Shown in pieces: positions 22,800-34,335 of a DNA stretch of 64,000 nucleotides. Source of the stretch: Acanthochlamys bracteata (lineage: Eukaryota; Streptophyta; Magnoliopsida; Pandanales; Velloziaceae). Each line of letters begins with the position of its first letter. The stretch's first letter is position 1. The notes under the pieces are model-generated. The model saw nothing but the letters and a program-made list of their open reading frames with translations, did not search any database and had not been told where the DNA came from. The stretch is taken from contig CM034135.1 in NCBI GenBank assembly GCA_019914995.1, positions 1,862,501 to 1,926,500 of the forward strand, in the 5' to 3' direction. A program made the translations under genes and the position numbers.

Positions 22800-25700
22800 T
22801 AAAATTTAAGTACAGCAATGGTATACACGTTCCCAACCAGCAAATTCAGTGTGAAACGCGATCTTTCATGCCATGGCCGTTGACTTTGAACATATCATGT
22901 AACCGAGCGAAGAAACTTAACGGCTGAGATTAAATCTATAATACTCTAGTTCAATTATTTTAAATTTCAAATATGACAACGTTGTTTTATATATACATGT
23001 TTATTTATACTTTAATTAGAATTTTTCGTCAAAATTTTACCTATAATTTACTTTTATAAAAGGTGAATACTAAAACTAAAACTTTTCTTAAACTCAACTT
23101 CTAATCACGTTTTAAAACTAAAAATTCTATTTTAACTTACTTTTAAAAATAAAACAAAAAATTAAACTCCTCATTATTATTTTTTTAAAAATCACTTTTA
23201 AGATTTTCTTTTCAAGTATGTCTTAAAAATTCGTAAAAGACACAAGCAAAGAAAAAAAATAGTATTTAGTATTATGAAATTCGTAAGAAGAAAATCTAGC
23301 ATCCACCAATGAATGCAGAAATGAAAAAATCAGGACAAATTAACATTGTCATCGAAGAAAAAATAATAATAAATAACTAAGATTATAAAAAGTCATTATA
23401 AGATTATTCCATAACATTATTATCTTTGCAATATTTATATCTATAGATTAACATTAATAATATTCTTCTATCACTAGTTAGTTCTTTAGAAAATTTACAT
23501 GTAGTGCTTTTATCTGGCTTAATTAAGTTCTTCATTTACAATTCCTTTTTATTCTTTAGATTAGGTAAACCTTCTGATAATGCTGTTCGGAAAAGGTAAG
23601 CATATGCGTTATCAACTACTAATTCATGGGCTTTAATTGGGCCCCATAATGAGCGTGATCTATAAATGCTAAGCATGATTGATACTACGATTATGGGCCG
23701 GTCAGTCGAGGCCCAGTATGGCACCATTATTTAGTTTTACGAGAACTATTATATTATAGTATATTTATCGTTAGCGTTAATATTTCTTAATAAAATAATT
23801 CGATCAATATATTTGGATAGATATGTTAAAAACCGTCAAGCTAATAATCGCTCGCGCCTAATAATACTCGACAAGCCAAGTATAATCAATCAGTCACGGT
23901 TTAACAGCTAAACGACAAAATTAGATTCAATAAAAGAAAATTATAAGATCATCTTTAGATAAATGAAAGCCATTTTTCAAGGGAAGTTGTTACCACTTCG
24001 AATCTCCTGAAAGCTTATTTCTTTTGCTTTATTCTGAAGATTTTATTTTAATTTTTTCTTTTTGGTGTCCATATCTTTCTATAAATAAGATAGAATGTTT
24101 TTCTTTAATCAACATGGTGCCCTTAATTATCGCTTAAAGAAAAAAAAAGACAATAACTTTCAGTAGTGAAGATTGTGAGAATTTTATCCATCATTTCTTT
24201 GGCATTCATTTTCCCGTGATTTAGAATTTTTTCAAACTCAATCAAATGTTTTTATAGTGATTTGAATTTTTTCAAAAAAAATTAACAAGTATTATTGAAT
24301 TGGACTCTTATTTACTAAAAAATTATCTTAATTATTGAATTGGATTCATATTTTTACAATTTGAAAACGCAATAAAGAATTTTTTTTCTCTTTCAATTTT
24401 TGCATACTCTGTAAGAAGTAAAAATTAAATAAATAAATTTATATTTTAATACGTTGAAGAGGTTACCTTAACGATCTAGCTTTTTGTCGTTTACTATCAT
24501 CCACAACGGTCTTTTTCAAAATTATTAAAATTGAATCTTATTTAGAGAAAAATTTGCCCAAACTGTCTAATTATTTTTACAATCTCTTTATAATTTCAAA
24601 ATAATAAAGGATAATCTTATTAATGTTACCTATTTATAAGACATTTTCAAATTTAGCAAAAGTAGTACTTCTGAAATTCAAATTCTTATGGGAAAAACAA
24701 TGCTTCAATATTGAACTATTTTTTCTTTTCTATTTTCTTTTTTTTTTTTAAAAGCGTGATAATATTTTTCAAATAATTACACTAAAAAGTTAATAATCTA
24801 TCTATTAATTCAAGAAATGAAAATTATAATAACTACATTCAATATTTTTATATCATTAAAATCTGAATCTTTTTAAATAAAATATCCTAACTGTTTAGAT
24901 ATATTTGTCGTTTAGTATCCTCTTTATTATTTCAAAGAATATGAGATAACCTTATCGCAATAAGGATAAATCAACGATACTACTATTGATTACTTATGCA
25001 TTAAAAAAACAAAAATCGCGTGAAGATCAATTCATACGATACAATAATGCCGTTAGAATTCGAATGTTCTTCAATAAAATGATGCCCTAACATCTGACTA
25101 TTTTTGTCGGTTTACTGTTCTTCTTATAATTACTAAAAATACAAGATAATTTTATAAAGATAACGACAGTAGAGAATTAATATAGCATATATATTTATTC
25201 GAAAAATTAAGGTCACATTAAATTCATAATAGAAAATATAATTTTTGGTAATCGATTTTTTTTTATGGAAGAGATGCCCTAACTGTCGAGCTATAATGCA
25301 CTAACTATTCTCTTTATAATTCTAAAAAATACGAGATAAATTCTACAATCTTATTACTAAAATTTAAATTTTTGTCAGATATGAGATCTCATAATATCAA
25401 CCTAATTTTATCTTTTTATCATTCTATTTAGTAACTATTAAGAAGACAAGATAATTAATAACTTACCTGTTTTACCAACCAAACAAATTAACCAAAATCT
25501 CTATTTTGAATTTGGAGTGATTGACATAGGAGATGAAAGGAAAGGAGGGAAAGAGCATTTGTTTTCTGTTTGTTTCTTTTAGAGAGAACACTTTCTTGCA
25601 GTTGGGCTTGTGCTTTAGAGAGGACCACCACCACTAGATGCCATAAGATAATTCCAACTAAAAGCCCTAACAACTCCATATAATCCCAATTTTGTGTTGA

Positions 25701-26096
25701 GTGGGCCCATTAGGATGTGTTAGCTTTTGTTGTTTCTTGCTAATTTGTCTGTCCATGAAATGAACTTTTGGGGAAATTTAAGAAAAAAAACAGAAGGAAA
25801 AGAAAAGATTGAAGTGGATCAGGTCAACCACTTCCTTCCTTCATCAAAAGTTTAAAAAGATTCAAAGGGAGGTAGAGAATTTTCAAAAGAAGAGAGAAAA
25901 AGAAGAAGGTTAAAAAGTGTTTTGCAATGAATGTGATTTCTATTCTATTACGTTCTTTTGGGTTAATTATTAAACCATCCTTAACTTTTGTTTTTTCAAA
26001 GGGACACTTCGGTCCTTCAAATGAAAATGATATAAATGGTGTGTGGTAAATGGTAATTTGGTTAGTATAAGTGCTTATAAAAACATGTAGTAACAA
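22800..26096. other. AT-rich intergenic DNA
   Basis: About 3.3 kb of low-complexity AT-rich sequence with no coding region I can support. Short ORFs (for example around 23536-23727 and 25824-26096) have no recognisable domain or coding-like composition. Scattered phrases such as 'gcccta/aactgtc' recur around 24500-25300, suggesting degenerate local repeats, but I could not define a unit. Confidence 0.5.
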
Positions 26097-26168
26097 GCTT
26101 CCGTAGCATAGTGGTAGTGCGTTCGCTTCGTAAGCGAAAGGTCGCGAGTTCGATCCTCGCCGGGAGCT
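26097..26168 (+). tRNA. tRNA-Thr (anticodon CGT)
   Basis: A 72-nt cloverleaf. The acceptor stem GCTTCCG/CGGGAGC pairs with one G-T wobble, with discriminator T. The anticodon stem TTCGC/GCGAA closes the loop TTCGTAA, giving anticodon CGT, which reads threonine ACG codons. The T arm GCGAG-TTCGATC-CTCGC is perfect. No intron and no encoded CCA, as usual for a nuclear tRNA gene. CAA lies immediately upstream, a typical plant Pol III start context, with a TATA-like 'cttataaaaa' about 25 bp before. A T-rich run about 25 bp downstream ('ggttttttc') can terminate Pol III. Confidence 0.95.
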
Positions 26169-27780
26169 CTATTACGCTCTTATATTTAGGTTTTTTCTTT
26201 AAATTTTATTAATATATGTACTTTACTATACTAATAAATGACCTTTTTTTTAATAATAATTTAAAAAAATCTGCATTTATATGTGAATATATATATTTTT
26301 TTGTTGGAGGGTACCCATAATGTTTTCTTTTAAGTGCTTATACAGAAGAAGTCTTGCATCTCTTTCATTCATCACGCTCTTCTCGTTTCACAAGATTATT
26401 TGAAACTGCTGCTTCTTCTTCTGTACTTTTAATTACTACACGTCCAAAAACTTCCGTTTGCATTACAGATAACAATAAGCTGGGCTGTTTAGTAAACACC
26501 TTTTAAAATTAATTTTTTATGAACTTTAGAAAAAATATTTAAAACTTTAAAAAATAAAAAAAACTCTAAATAAAAAAAATTATTTATCAAAATAAAATAA
26601 AAATATTTTCTATTTTAAAAAAATTATTTTATAAGCTCTAACTGTACCTAAACATTACAGCTAGCTTTTAGTTTTCTTCTTTCCTCTTTCAAAAGCTATA
26701 TTATACAGTTTTTTTTGACAACTCATTTCCTTCTCATCCTTTAATTAATAGTATTTAGCTAACTAATTATCTTAATTAACGCCATTCAGTTCTTGGGAAA
26801 GATAACAATATATACATGTACATCTATTAGAAAAGCAAAAAAAAAAAATACGTACATGCAACTATATAGCTTTTTATATTTTTTTAAATGTTATATACTT
26901 ATATGTGATTGGTAGAGTGATGAGGTTGGCCAAAAAAAAAAAAAAAAAGGGAATCCAGATTAATCCAAGCACCACAAGACAAAGCCCGGTACAGACTCTC
27001 TGCAACAACAGCAAAAATAAAATAAAGAAAATAAAATAAAATAAAACAAAAACAAAGCAATATCCCTTCTCTCTTCTATATGCATGGTTTGCAGCAAGCT
27101 TTTTTCTTTTGTTCTTTTTCCTCCCTTCATCAAAACAATTAATAATCAAAAAAGCTTTCTTTCTTTTTTTCTTCCATATTGTCATTCAAGGTTTACTATA
27201 CTATACTATTCTATATAGTAATGGTAGAATTTCTTCTGTCTTAGCTTATGTTTTTCCACAATAACATTGTTCTTTGGATTTTTTTAAGTTTAAATTTTAG
27301 TATAGTATAATCCATGCATATATATGTAGCTTATTAGCTAGCAAAGTGTTGGTGTGGTGTGTGTTGTATTATATTATCATATATTCAATCTCATATAATA
27401 ATTATTATAATATAATCAGGAAAATTAATTAATTAATTTATATATACTGCTTGCTTCCTACTTACATGTATCTATGGCTATATATGCTCCCTCCCTCACT
27501 GCCCCTTCTCCTTCATCTCTCTCTTTTCTTTTTTCAATTCTTAACTCCATGGAGATTATATTTCTTGTTGAGTGAGTAGCTTGCTAGGGTTTTGTTGATC
27601 CATGGAGTAGAGTAGTGAGAAAAACATTAAAATAAAAACCTCAAGGCTTGATCTATTATTCCATTTTTTTCTCTCCGTCTCTCCATAGCTAAAGCTTAAA
27701 GTGTAAGCTTTTTTTTTTCAAGGAGAAGAATTTGTTGTTCTTACTTTGTAACATTTCATGGAGATGGAGAAGGGTGAGAC
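26169..27780. other. AT-rich intergenic DNA and MIR160 promoter region
   Basis: No protein gene seen. Around 26480-26650 is an AT-rich stretch beginning 'gtttagtaaacacc', similar to the Tourist-type MITE ends found elsewhere in this window. A/T homopolymers and TAAAA repeats lie at 27010-27055. A TATA-like run near 27437 ('atttatatatac') is about 380 bp before the miR160 sequence and could be the core promoter of its primary transcript. Confidence 0.4.
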
Positions 27781-27811
27781 CATGAGAAAGAAGGTGAAGT
27801 GATGGAATGGG

Positions 27812-27905
27812 TATGTGCCTGGCTCCCTGTATGCCACACGAAGTAGACCAATCCATTTCTTGATTGCCCTACTAAGGGTGGCGTGCGAGGAGCCAAGCAT
27901 AACCT
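27812..27905 (+). ncRNA. MIR160: MIR160 precursor hairpin
   Basis: The 21-nt mature miR160 sequence (begins TGCCTGGCTCC, ends GTATGCCA) is at 27816-27836 on the 5' arm, identical to the conserved plant miR160. The star strand (GCGTGCGAGG followed by AGCCAAGCATA) is at 27881-27901 on the 3' arm and pairs with the expected offset and a few mismatches; the loop is about 44 nt. miR160 directs cleavage of ARF10/16/17 auxin response factor mRNAs. The precursor should be processed by DCL1 from a Pol II transcript that extends on both sides. Short ORFs overlapping it on either strand are incidental. Confidence 0.96.
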
Positions 27906-30900
27906 TCACTTCTCGATCTACTCCTTCTCTCCCTCTGATCATCATATTAGATCTCTTTCTCTTCATGAAAGTCTTGATTCTTCCATGTTATCTCTATTCT
28001 AGAACTTTTCTTTATTTAACTTTTTTTATTGGAAGATTTAAGTTAATTGGTTTCTCCTTCTTCCTAGCTAGCCAGCTTTGATTAATTCTTCATGGAATAC
28101 GGGAAAAGCTTTGTTCTCATGCATCATGATATCTGTAGCTACATAGAATTTTTTCATTAATATTTAGATCTTGAAACACTTTCATACATGGTAAATCAAT
28201 CTGTTTATATTAGATCTGTGCATGGTTTCTCTTTTAGGTCATTCTTGATCTAGCTGATCTTTAGAGCTGTCAGGGATCTTTTAGCAAGCATTTCATGTAG
28301 TCTTTGATTTATTTATTTATATCACACAATGGATCATAACCAGAATCAGAGAAGTGAAATCTTTCCCAAGTCTCTTTCTAACCAAAAAAGAAAAGAACAT
28401 ATATGTGCATGATTTTATGTCATGATAGGTAAATTTTAGTTTGAGTTGCTTTCTTGATTTTTTATTTTTTTCATAAATGATTCATTTTGAACTCGGTATT
28501 GATTTCTCGTTTACCTTCTACTAAACATATTATCGCATCTTGATCATTAGCAGGGAATTTTTGAGATATAGTACTATGAAAATGAAGCGCATATGTTTTT
28601 TTCTTTAATGTTTTTAAAAGTTCCGAGCTTGCCAGATAGTGATGCACACTGTAAGAGCGATAAAGATTCTCACAGAGATAAGTTCTCAGAAAATGTCAGG
28701 AGGTTTTTCTTTTCCTTCTTTTCCATATGTACACAACTTTATATCATGATTTGGACTCAAAACTCTTCTCGATCTCCCACAGGCATTGGAAAGAGTTCTT
28801 TCTTCGATCTACTGCAGCAACCAAAGCAATGGGCAATGTCATCATCATTAACAATCAAACCTTCGACATGCTTGCTTGAAGTTTTTTTTTATCTGAAGCA
28901 AATGTATATGTTATCATTCAATACATTTCCGTTCTTGTATCACAGGTGAAAGTTTTTTGAAAATATTCAAAGAAAAGAGAAGAGAAAGAGTTTGAGGGAG
29001 ATTCTATAACATGTGATAGAGGATCAGATTCATCAGTTGCTGTGTGTGTGTGTTGTTTTTCTATGTACTTTGAAGAGAAAAGGAAAAGATTGAAAGGGAT
29101 GTCTTATTGCTTCCAGAGAAGAAGATTTATTTTTAATTTTTTAATTTTTGGCTATATACATCAATCAATCTGCTCTCCTCTTCACTACTTATTTGACCCA
29201 TTTATTCCATATTTGTGTTTGTTTTTGACCAACTTGTTCAAGAATGTTTTGTATTTTATTTCTTCATAGTCGTCATACATGTTGCTCTCACACCAATTTA
29301 TTGCTTCCTGAAAACTGAAAGCAATTTATTGACTTCTTCTCATTCATACATAGATGCATAGATACATTGTTGAAAATTCATTAACTTCAAAATGTTTCTG
29401 TGTTTGAAGTTTAATCTTCAAAAAATTAAAATCTATTATGGGGTTTTTTTTATTACATTATTAAATCTTCTACAATGACAACTGAGAAAGGAATGAATGA
29501 ATAAAGGACTAGTTGGTCACAGTAAATAAACAAAAGAAGAAGCAGGCTTTGGGGATCAGCAGCTTTCCATCTTTCCAAGAATTGAAGAGAATTTTCAAGT
29601 GTGTGGGTGCTTGTGAAAAGGGTTTGCAACAGTAGTAGTAGCAGTAGTCCCTACTGCCCTGCAATAATGACCCACTTCATCAAAAGTCACAAAAAGAGTA
29701 GGGAAGCAAAAGAACACTAGTGCCCAGATCATCGTAAGAAACCAAAGCAACCTTTGATTGATTCATATTGCATCATGCTTTCCTTCAAAGGCTGTAAACC
29801 TACACTACTCCTAATTAAACACAACCCTCCCTTTGCACTTCCTCAGGAATCATCTGTCTTGAGACATTGAACTTTTATGTTTGTGTTTTTTCTTAATGAT
29901 ATCGACGAAGAGAGCCGTAGTGGATTAAGGAAGACCACTACTGTTCCGACCAAGGTTTACCAGAGTGTTCAATACTTCAATGAAGGAAAAGATTAAGACA
30001 AACAACAGTTCAACTTGCTATAGGACGCTCGCCTCCGTTGCACATGGAACAGTTCATAGATACAAACAGGGAAAAAAGAAAAAAAAAAGAACTATGTGTA
30101 AATTCAAAAGATTTATGTACAGGTAGAGGTACCAGCACATAGATCCTGTGATATTATAAAATTCATACAATGGAATTGCAAAAATTCTAGCAATGTTAAC
30201 TGCGAGGATCCACGATAAACGATATAGAAATGCAATATCTGTGCAGATGCTGTGGCCTGGCATTAGGTGCAAACTTCTTTACAGCCAAGCTCAAGATAAC
30301 CTGAAAGCGGCAGACGCAACACTAGCGATTAAGGGTATCAGAGAAAGATCGTTGAAACAGTGTTTTGCATACCTTATTACAACAGCTGATGGAAGACAGG
30401 ATTTCTGCAGTTCACATGGTACAAAGTATCGAATCGAATCTGAACAACGTCTTGTTTCTTCTTTGGTAGATAGATATGAACCCCATACCAGGCAAAATAA
30501 TGCAATTTAATTTTTTTAATTGATGATGAAAGAGCCTAGCCATTAAGAAGCTTGTTTAGATAATACAGCAGAAACAAAAACATCTCCACATGAACAGGCA
30601 CAAGTAATTGCATTTTGAAAGAAGTATCCCTTTCCTTACTGCGGTCCACTTCTCATTATCTGTGAAAAAGGAAACGAACACAAATAAGTTAAAAGTCAGA
30701 CTGCGCCATCTAGCAGTTCCATTATTCAACAAAGTAAATCTTGCTGTTAGATGCTAAGCAGATTTCAAAGAGCCTTTTATCTATGGTTTTGAGTGACTTT
30801 ACAATGGACTTCAAATGTATGGCAATCTAACTAATTTGCCCGAAAGTAGGATGTGACCCAACAAGGCTGACACTAACCTTTAACAAATTTGCTTACAGGG
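27906..30900. other. Non-coding region downstream of MIR160
   Basis: No gene I can support. Part of it (to perhaps 29 kb) may belong to the primary miR160 transcript. The ORFs at 28593-28949 and 30193-30510 lack recognisable domains, have no support from flanking exons and look like chance frames. Confidence 0.4.
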
Positions 30901-30954
30901 GCAAGACACCAATGTCAATTGTGTTCATAAAACCTTGTGTGCAGTATCAATTAT

Positions 30955-33900
30955 ACCTGCTGCTTTTTCTGCTTTGGCCTTCTCTTCCTGCGAGCTTTAC
31001 GAGCATCAGAGTGGGAGCTAGGTTGCTGCTTTTATCGAAGTGTCATGTAAATTTCCCCGCTGCTGCTGTTATCAAAGAAGCACTGCTGTTATCTATTCCT
31101 AAATGTAGATGGTGCAACCTTCAAATGGGATTGATCTCTGTTAGTAGCCAATGACGAGGAAGGAGTCGTGCAGATCGCTGTCCCTGCATAAGGAAAGGGT
31201 GGAGGGGTGAGTGGGGTCGGCAACAAAGTCCAGAAAGGCAAAACGAGAAAACAACAGAGCGAGAGAGTAGGTGCAAACAACCTGATGCTCTTCATCAGTA
31301 GACATGCCTGACATTGCTTCGCCCGAAGAACTAGATACTGTTTCTCTACAACAGGTGTTAAACTTCATAAAACTCTCACATGATAGGCTTGCCACTCTGA
31401 CAAAATACACCAAAAAAACCAGAAAAAGGAACAATATTTCTTCTGGTATGCATAATGGAAGAAAGATCATCTTTAAAAATATGTTGAACTACAAAATACT
31501 GATTATCATGGATGTAAAGCATATATGTACTGCTAGGTTCTCTCATGCCAGGATTTTGTAACAATCTATTCGTCAGTAATATGCATAAACCATTTTAGTC
31601 TTTAGCTTGTAGTTTAGGGTAGCAATTTATAGAGCTTGATATCATTGCATATACTTTTTGGTACTTTCCCAATTTGCATCATGTGATGTCTATGCGAGAT
31701 ATTAGGCACTTAAAAAACCATCAGAGTATCCATACAACAATAAGAAACACACTGTAGACTTAGTGGCAAGAGGAATTTTGAACTTTCAAAGGAAACAACT
31801 ACAAAATTCTTTCCATTGTTAATGTCCCACAAGTGGTCCTCAAACATATGATTATTTGACAAAAGGCCATGTTCCTTATGACAAATTAACTAGCAAACTT
31901 GTCCAGAAAACATAACCACCAAAACCACGCATCCTTAAATAATCATCAATATTAACCTTCAGGATTTATTAGGAATGCTAGCTAATTAACATCTGAAACT
32001 TGTACAGCTTAAACATTGAACGTTAACTAAAAGTAATTCATCTGAAATGGGTAGCACCCATAAACAAGATACAACCGCAACTACTACTCTTAAACGAGAT
32101 GTTTATTACAATTTAACTAGAAGAAAACAGCAATAATGTACTAAAGATCATCATAGATCAATCTTTTAAAAGAACTTTGCAGCTTAATGAATTTAACAAC
32201 TTTGATATTTTTAATTAAAAGAGAACTGCTAAAAAGTAATAGCATTTACGCCGACAAATGTAGAAGGTATGGAGATGGCTAGTACCTTTATCTTTCCATT
32301 CATCAACTGCCTCAGCCTCATCGTTTGAACTTCCAGAAAGAAGAAAAGTCATCACTGCTTAAGGCATCATCATAACTAGTTCTCTGTTCAGATAACAAAA
32401 ATATCTTTGCATGCTTTAGCTACGTAAAAAAGCCTTTCAAAAGAGTATTAGCAAGACAACTATAAGTTGGTGTCTGTAGTGTGCACCTTACAACTATTTA
32501 CCACAAGCCGCACAGCTGATATCGAATTCGCCTTGATTTGTTTCCGCAATTTGTTTTTCTTTTCAACAACAGTAGGTTTATCTCCACCAACAAACAGGGC
32601 TACCTACTTTTCAGTCTTTGAAAGAACTGATAGAAAATATCATTATAGGAAGTTAGGAACTTAATTTTTCATGAGTTCACTTGCATACAAAAAGGTAAGT
32701 TGCTCAAGGGTCTAATATGTGAATCAATGATGGTGGAATCAAACACCAAAAAGTTCTTATACAAAGCCAATTCAAGATAACTAATAGGAACCAGCCAATC
32801 TGTCCTTGGCATGTGAAGTATGATTTATAAGAAACAAGCAGAACTAAGAAAACCTGCCCATGTTAACACATAGTTCCGAATCTCACCCTGACATAGTTAA
32901 GATCTTCTTTTAACTTCGAAAGCTGATCAATGATTCTTCCTTGTTCTGATGCATCAGGGGGTGAGCATTGTTGTTTCTCTAAACGCTAATTATCCTCTCA
33001 GTCTTCTCTCCATTTTGAGAGTACAATAATAAAGTTTTTACAGATGCAAAGAAATAGCGCAAACGAGTGATTTGGTTCCTGAACCTCAAACAAGATGAGA
33101 AATTTTTATAAGAAACTGAAAGATACCAAAACACTTAATTTATCTCTCAATTGCATTTTATGTTCGACAGCTAAACGACCATGAACCTCTCCTTGGTTCT
33201 TCAGTTCTTCCTATTTCTTCTCTTGAGCGTCCCTAATGTGGCAGGAAGATCCTGAAATTACAAAAGAAGAAAATAGGAAAAGGAAGTAGCACAGAATAAA
33301 GAATAAAAACTTCAAATCAAGCCCTCATAGTTCATTAAGTCAACTTTCTATTGCAATGAGTAGTTTCTTTTTTTTAATTAAAAGCCAATTTCTACTTTCA
33401 TTACCAAATTACAAATTTCAAGAAAAAGGCAAACATCCTAACTTGTTTTGTAACTGTATAAGGTTCATTTCATGTCCCACGGAATTGAAATTGATAGGTT
33501 TCAGTGCTGTTGCTACGATTTGGATCATAGCCAGATTGAAAGTTGTGCTACAAGAAGTTTGGTTCACAAAATCAAACCATTGTCACACCTCTAGTTGTAG
33601 TAGTTGAATGAAACTGGTCTTCTAAGTCACAAAATTCACACCACAGAAGCACAACTTTATTGTTTCGTTATATATAACAAACTTTAAAAAGCATTCGTAT
33701 GCAAAGGAACAACTACAGCATTTCTCAAAGCTCTGTATCAAGCACATGAAATAACACTTGCAAGCGCTGAATTTTGCTGGCCAGTATCTAACATATGTTA
33801 CATGGAGCTTAATATCAAATGAGGTCTACTTAGCAGCTAAAGCATGTAGAACTATACTAACTCTACACAAGAGCTTAAGCAATAACTAAAGCTTATAATT

Positions 33901-34154
33901 ACAATCTCAACTCTTCCAGACAATCAAATCCGAAAAGAAAATGAAGGAAAATGAAACAATCAAGCAATCTAACCAAGCAATTCAACTGCGAACTAACTTA
34001 AGTCATGAATTGAACAAATTATTGAAATCACCTTTTCGTAGGAACCGCTCAGTAGATCGATGATTCCTTGTGACAGCATTGACCTTCTTCCGCTTCTTGT
34101 CGATGACTCCTTATGCGCCCTTCGGCCTCCGGCCTTCTTCCCGGCTCCGAACAT
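30955..34154 (-). pseudogene. Decayed gene for a charged, coiled-coil-like protein, family not recognised
   Basis: Exon-like blocks on the minus strand with GT-AG borders: 34032-34154 (MFGAGKKAGGRR, IIDLLSGSYEK), 33126-33251 (LKNQGEVHGRLAVEHKMQLR), 32887-32978 (SEQGRIIDQLSKLKEDLNYV), 32502-32603 (VEKKNKLRKQIKANS), 32286-32329 (SNDEAEAVDEWKDK), 31282-31345 (GEAMSGMSTDEEH), and a last basic block around 30955-31090 (SHSDARKARRKRRPKQKKQ). Heptad-like charged composition suggests a coiled coil; the basic tail resembles a nuclear localisation signal. Block two is broken: a 1-bp frame change near 33227 and an in-frame TAG at 33211-33213. Upstream of the ATG, 34185-34270 also reads like coding DNA ending at a stop. 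I do not recognise the family. It could be a real gene with a different exon model. Confidence 0.45.
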
Positions 34155-34335
34155 AGCCGCCGTGCGTCAACGCCGGAGAATATTCGATTATACAAAAGCT
34201 ATTCGCTACGGTTCGCCGCCACCGGCCGCCGCGGGGGTGGTCGGCGTAGTGGAAAGAAGTGATTGTTTCTGGGAGCGCTTCGACAGAGAACCGTTGAGAG
34301 ATAGGTGATTCGTTTTTGCAAAGTCGAGCCTCCAA

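Noticed and set aside
27718..28081. ORFs on both strands across the MIR160 hairpin
   Set aside because: They are created by the inverted-repeat structure of the precursor; the miRNA explains the conservation.
28593..28949. Possible small protein gene downstream of MIR160
   Set aside because: No domain, no coding bias and no supporting splice structure; more likely part of the primary miRNA transcript or intergenic DNA.
30193..30510. 105-codon ORF on the plus strand
   Set aside because: No recognisable similarity, no promoter or neighbouring exons; its composition looks like chance.
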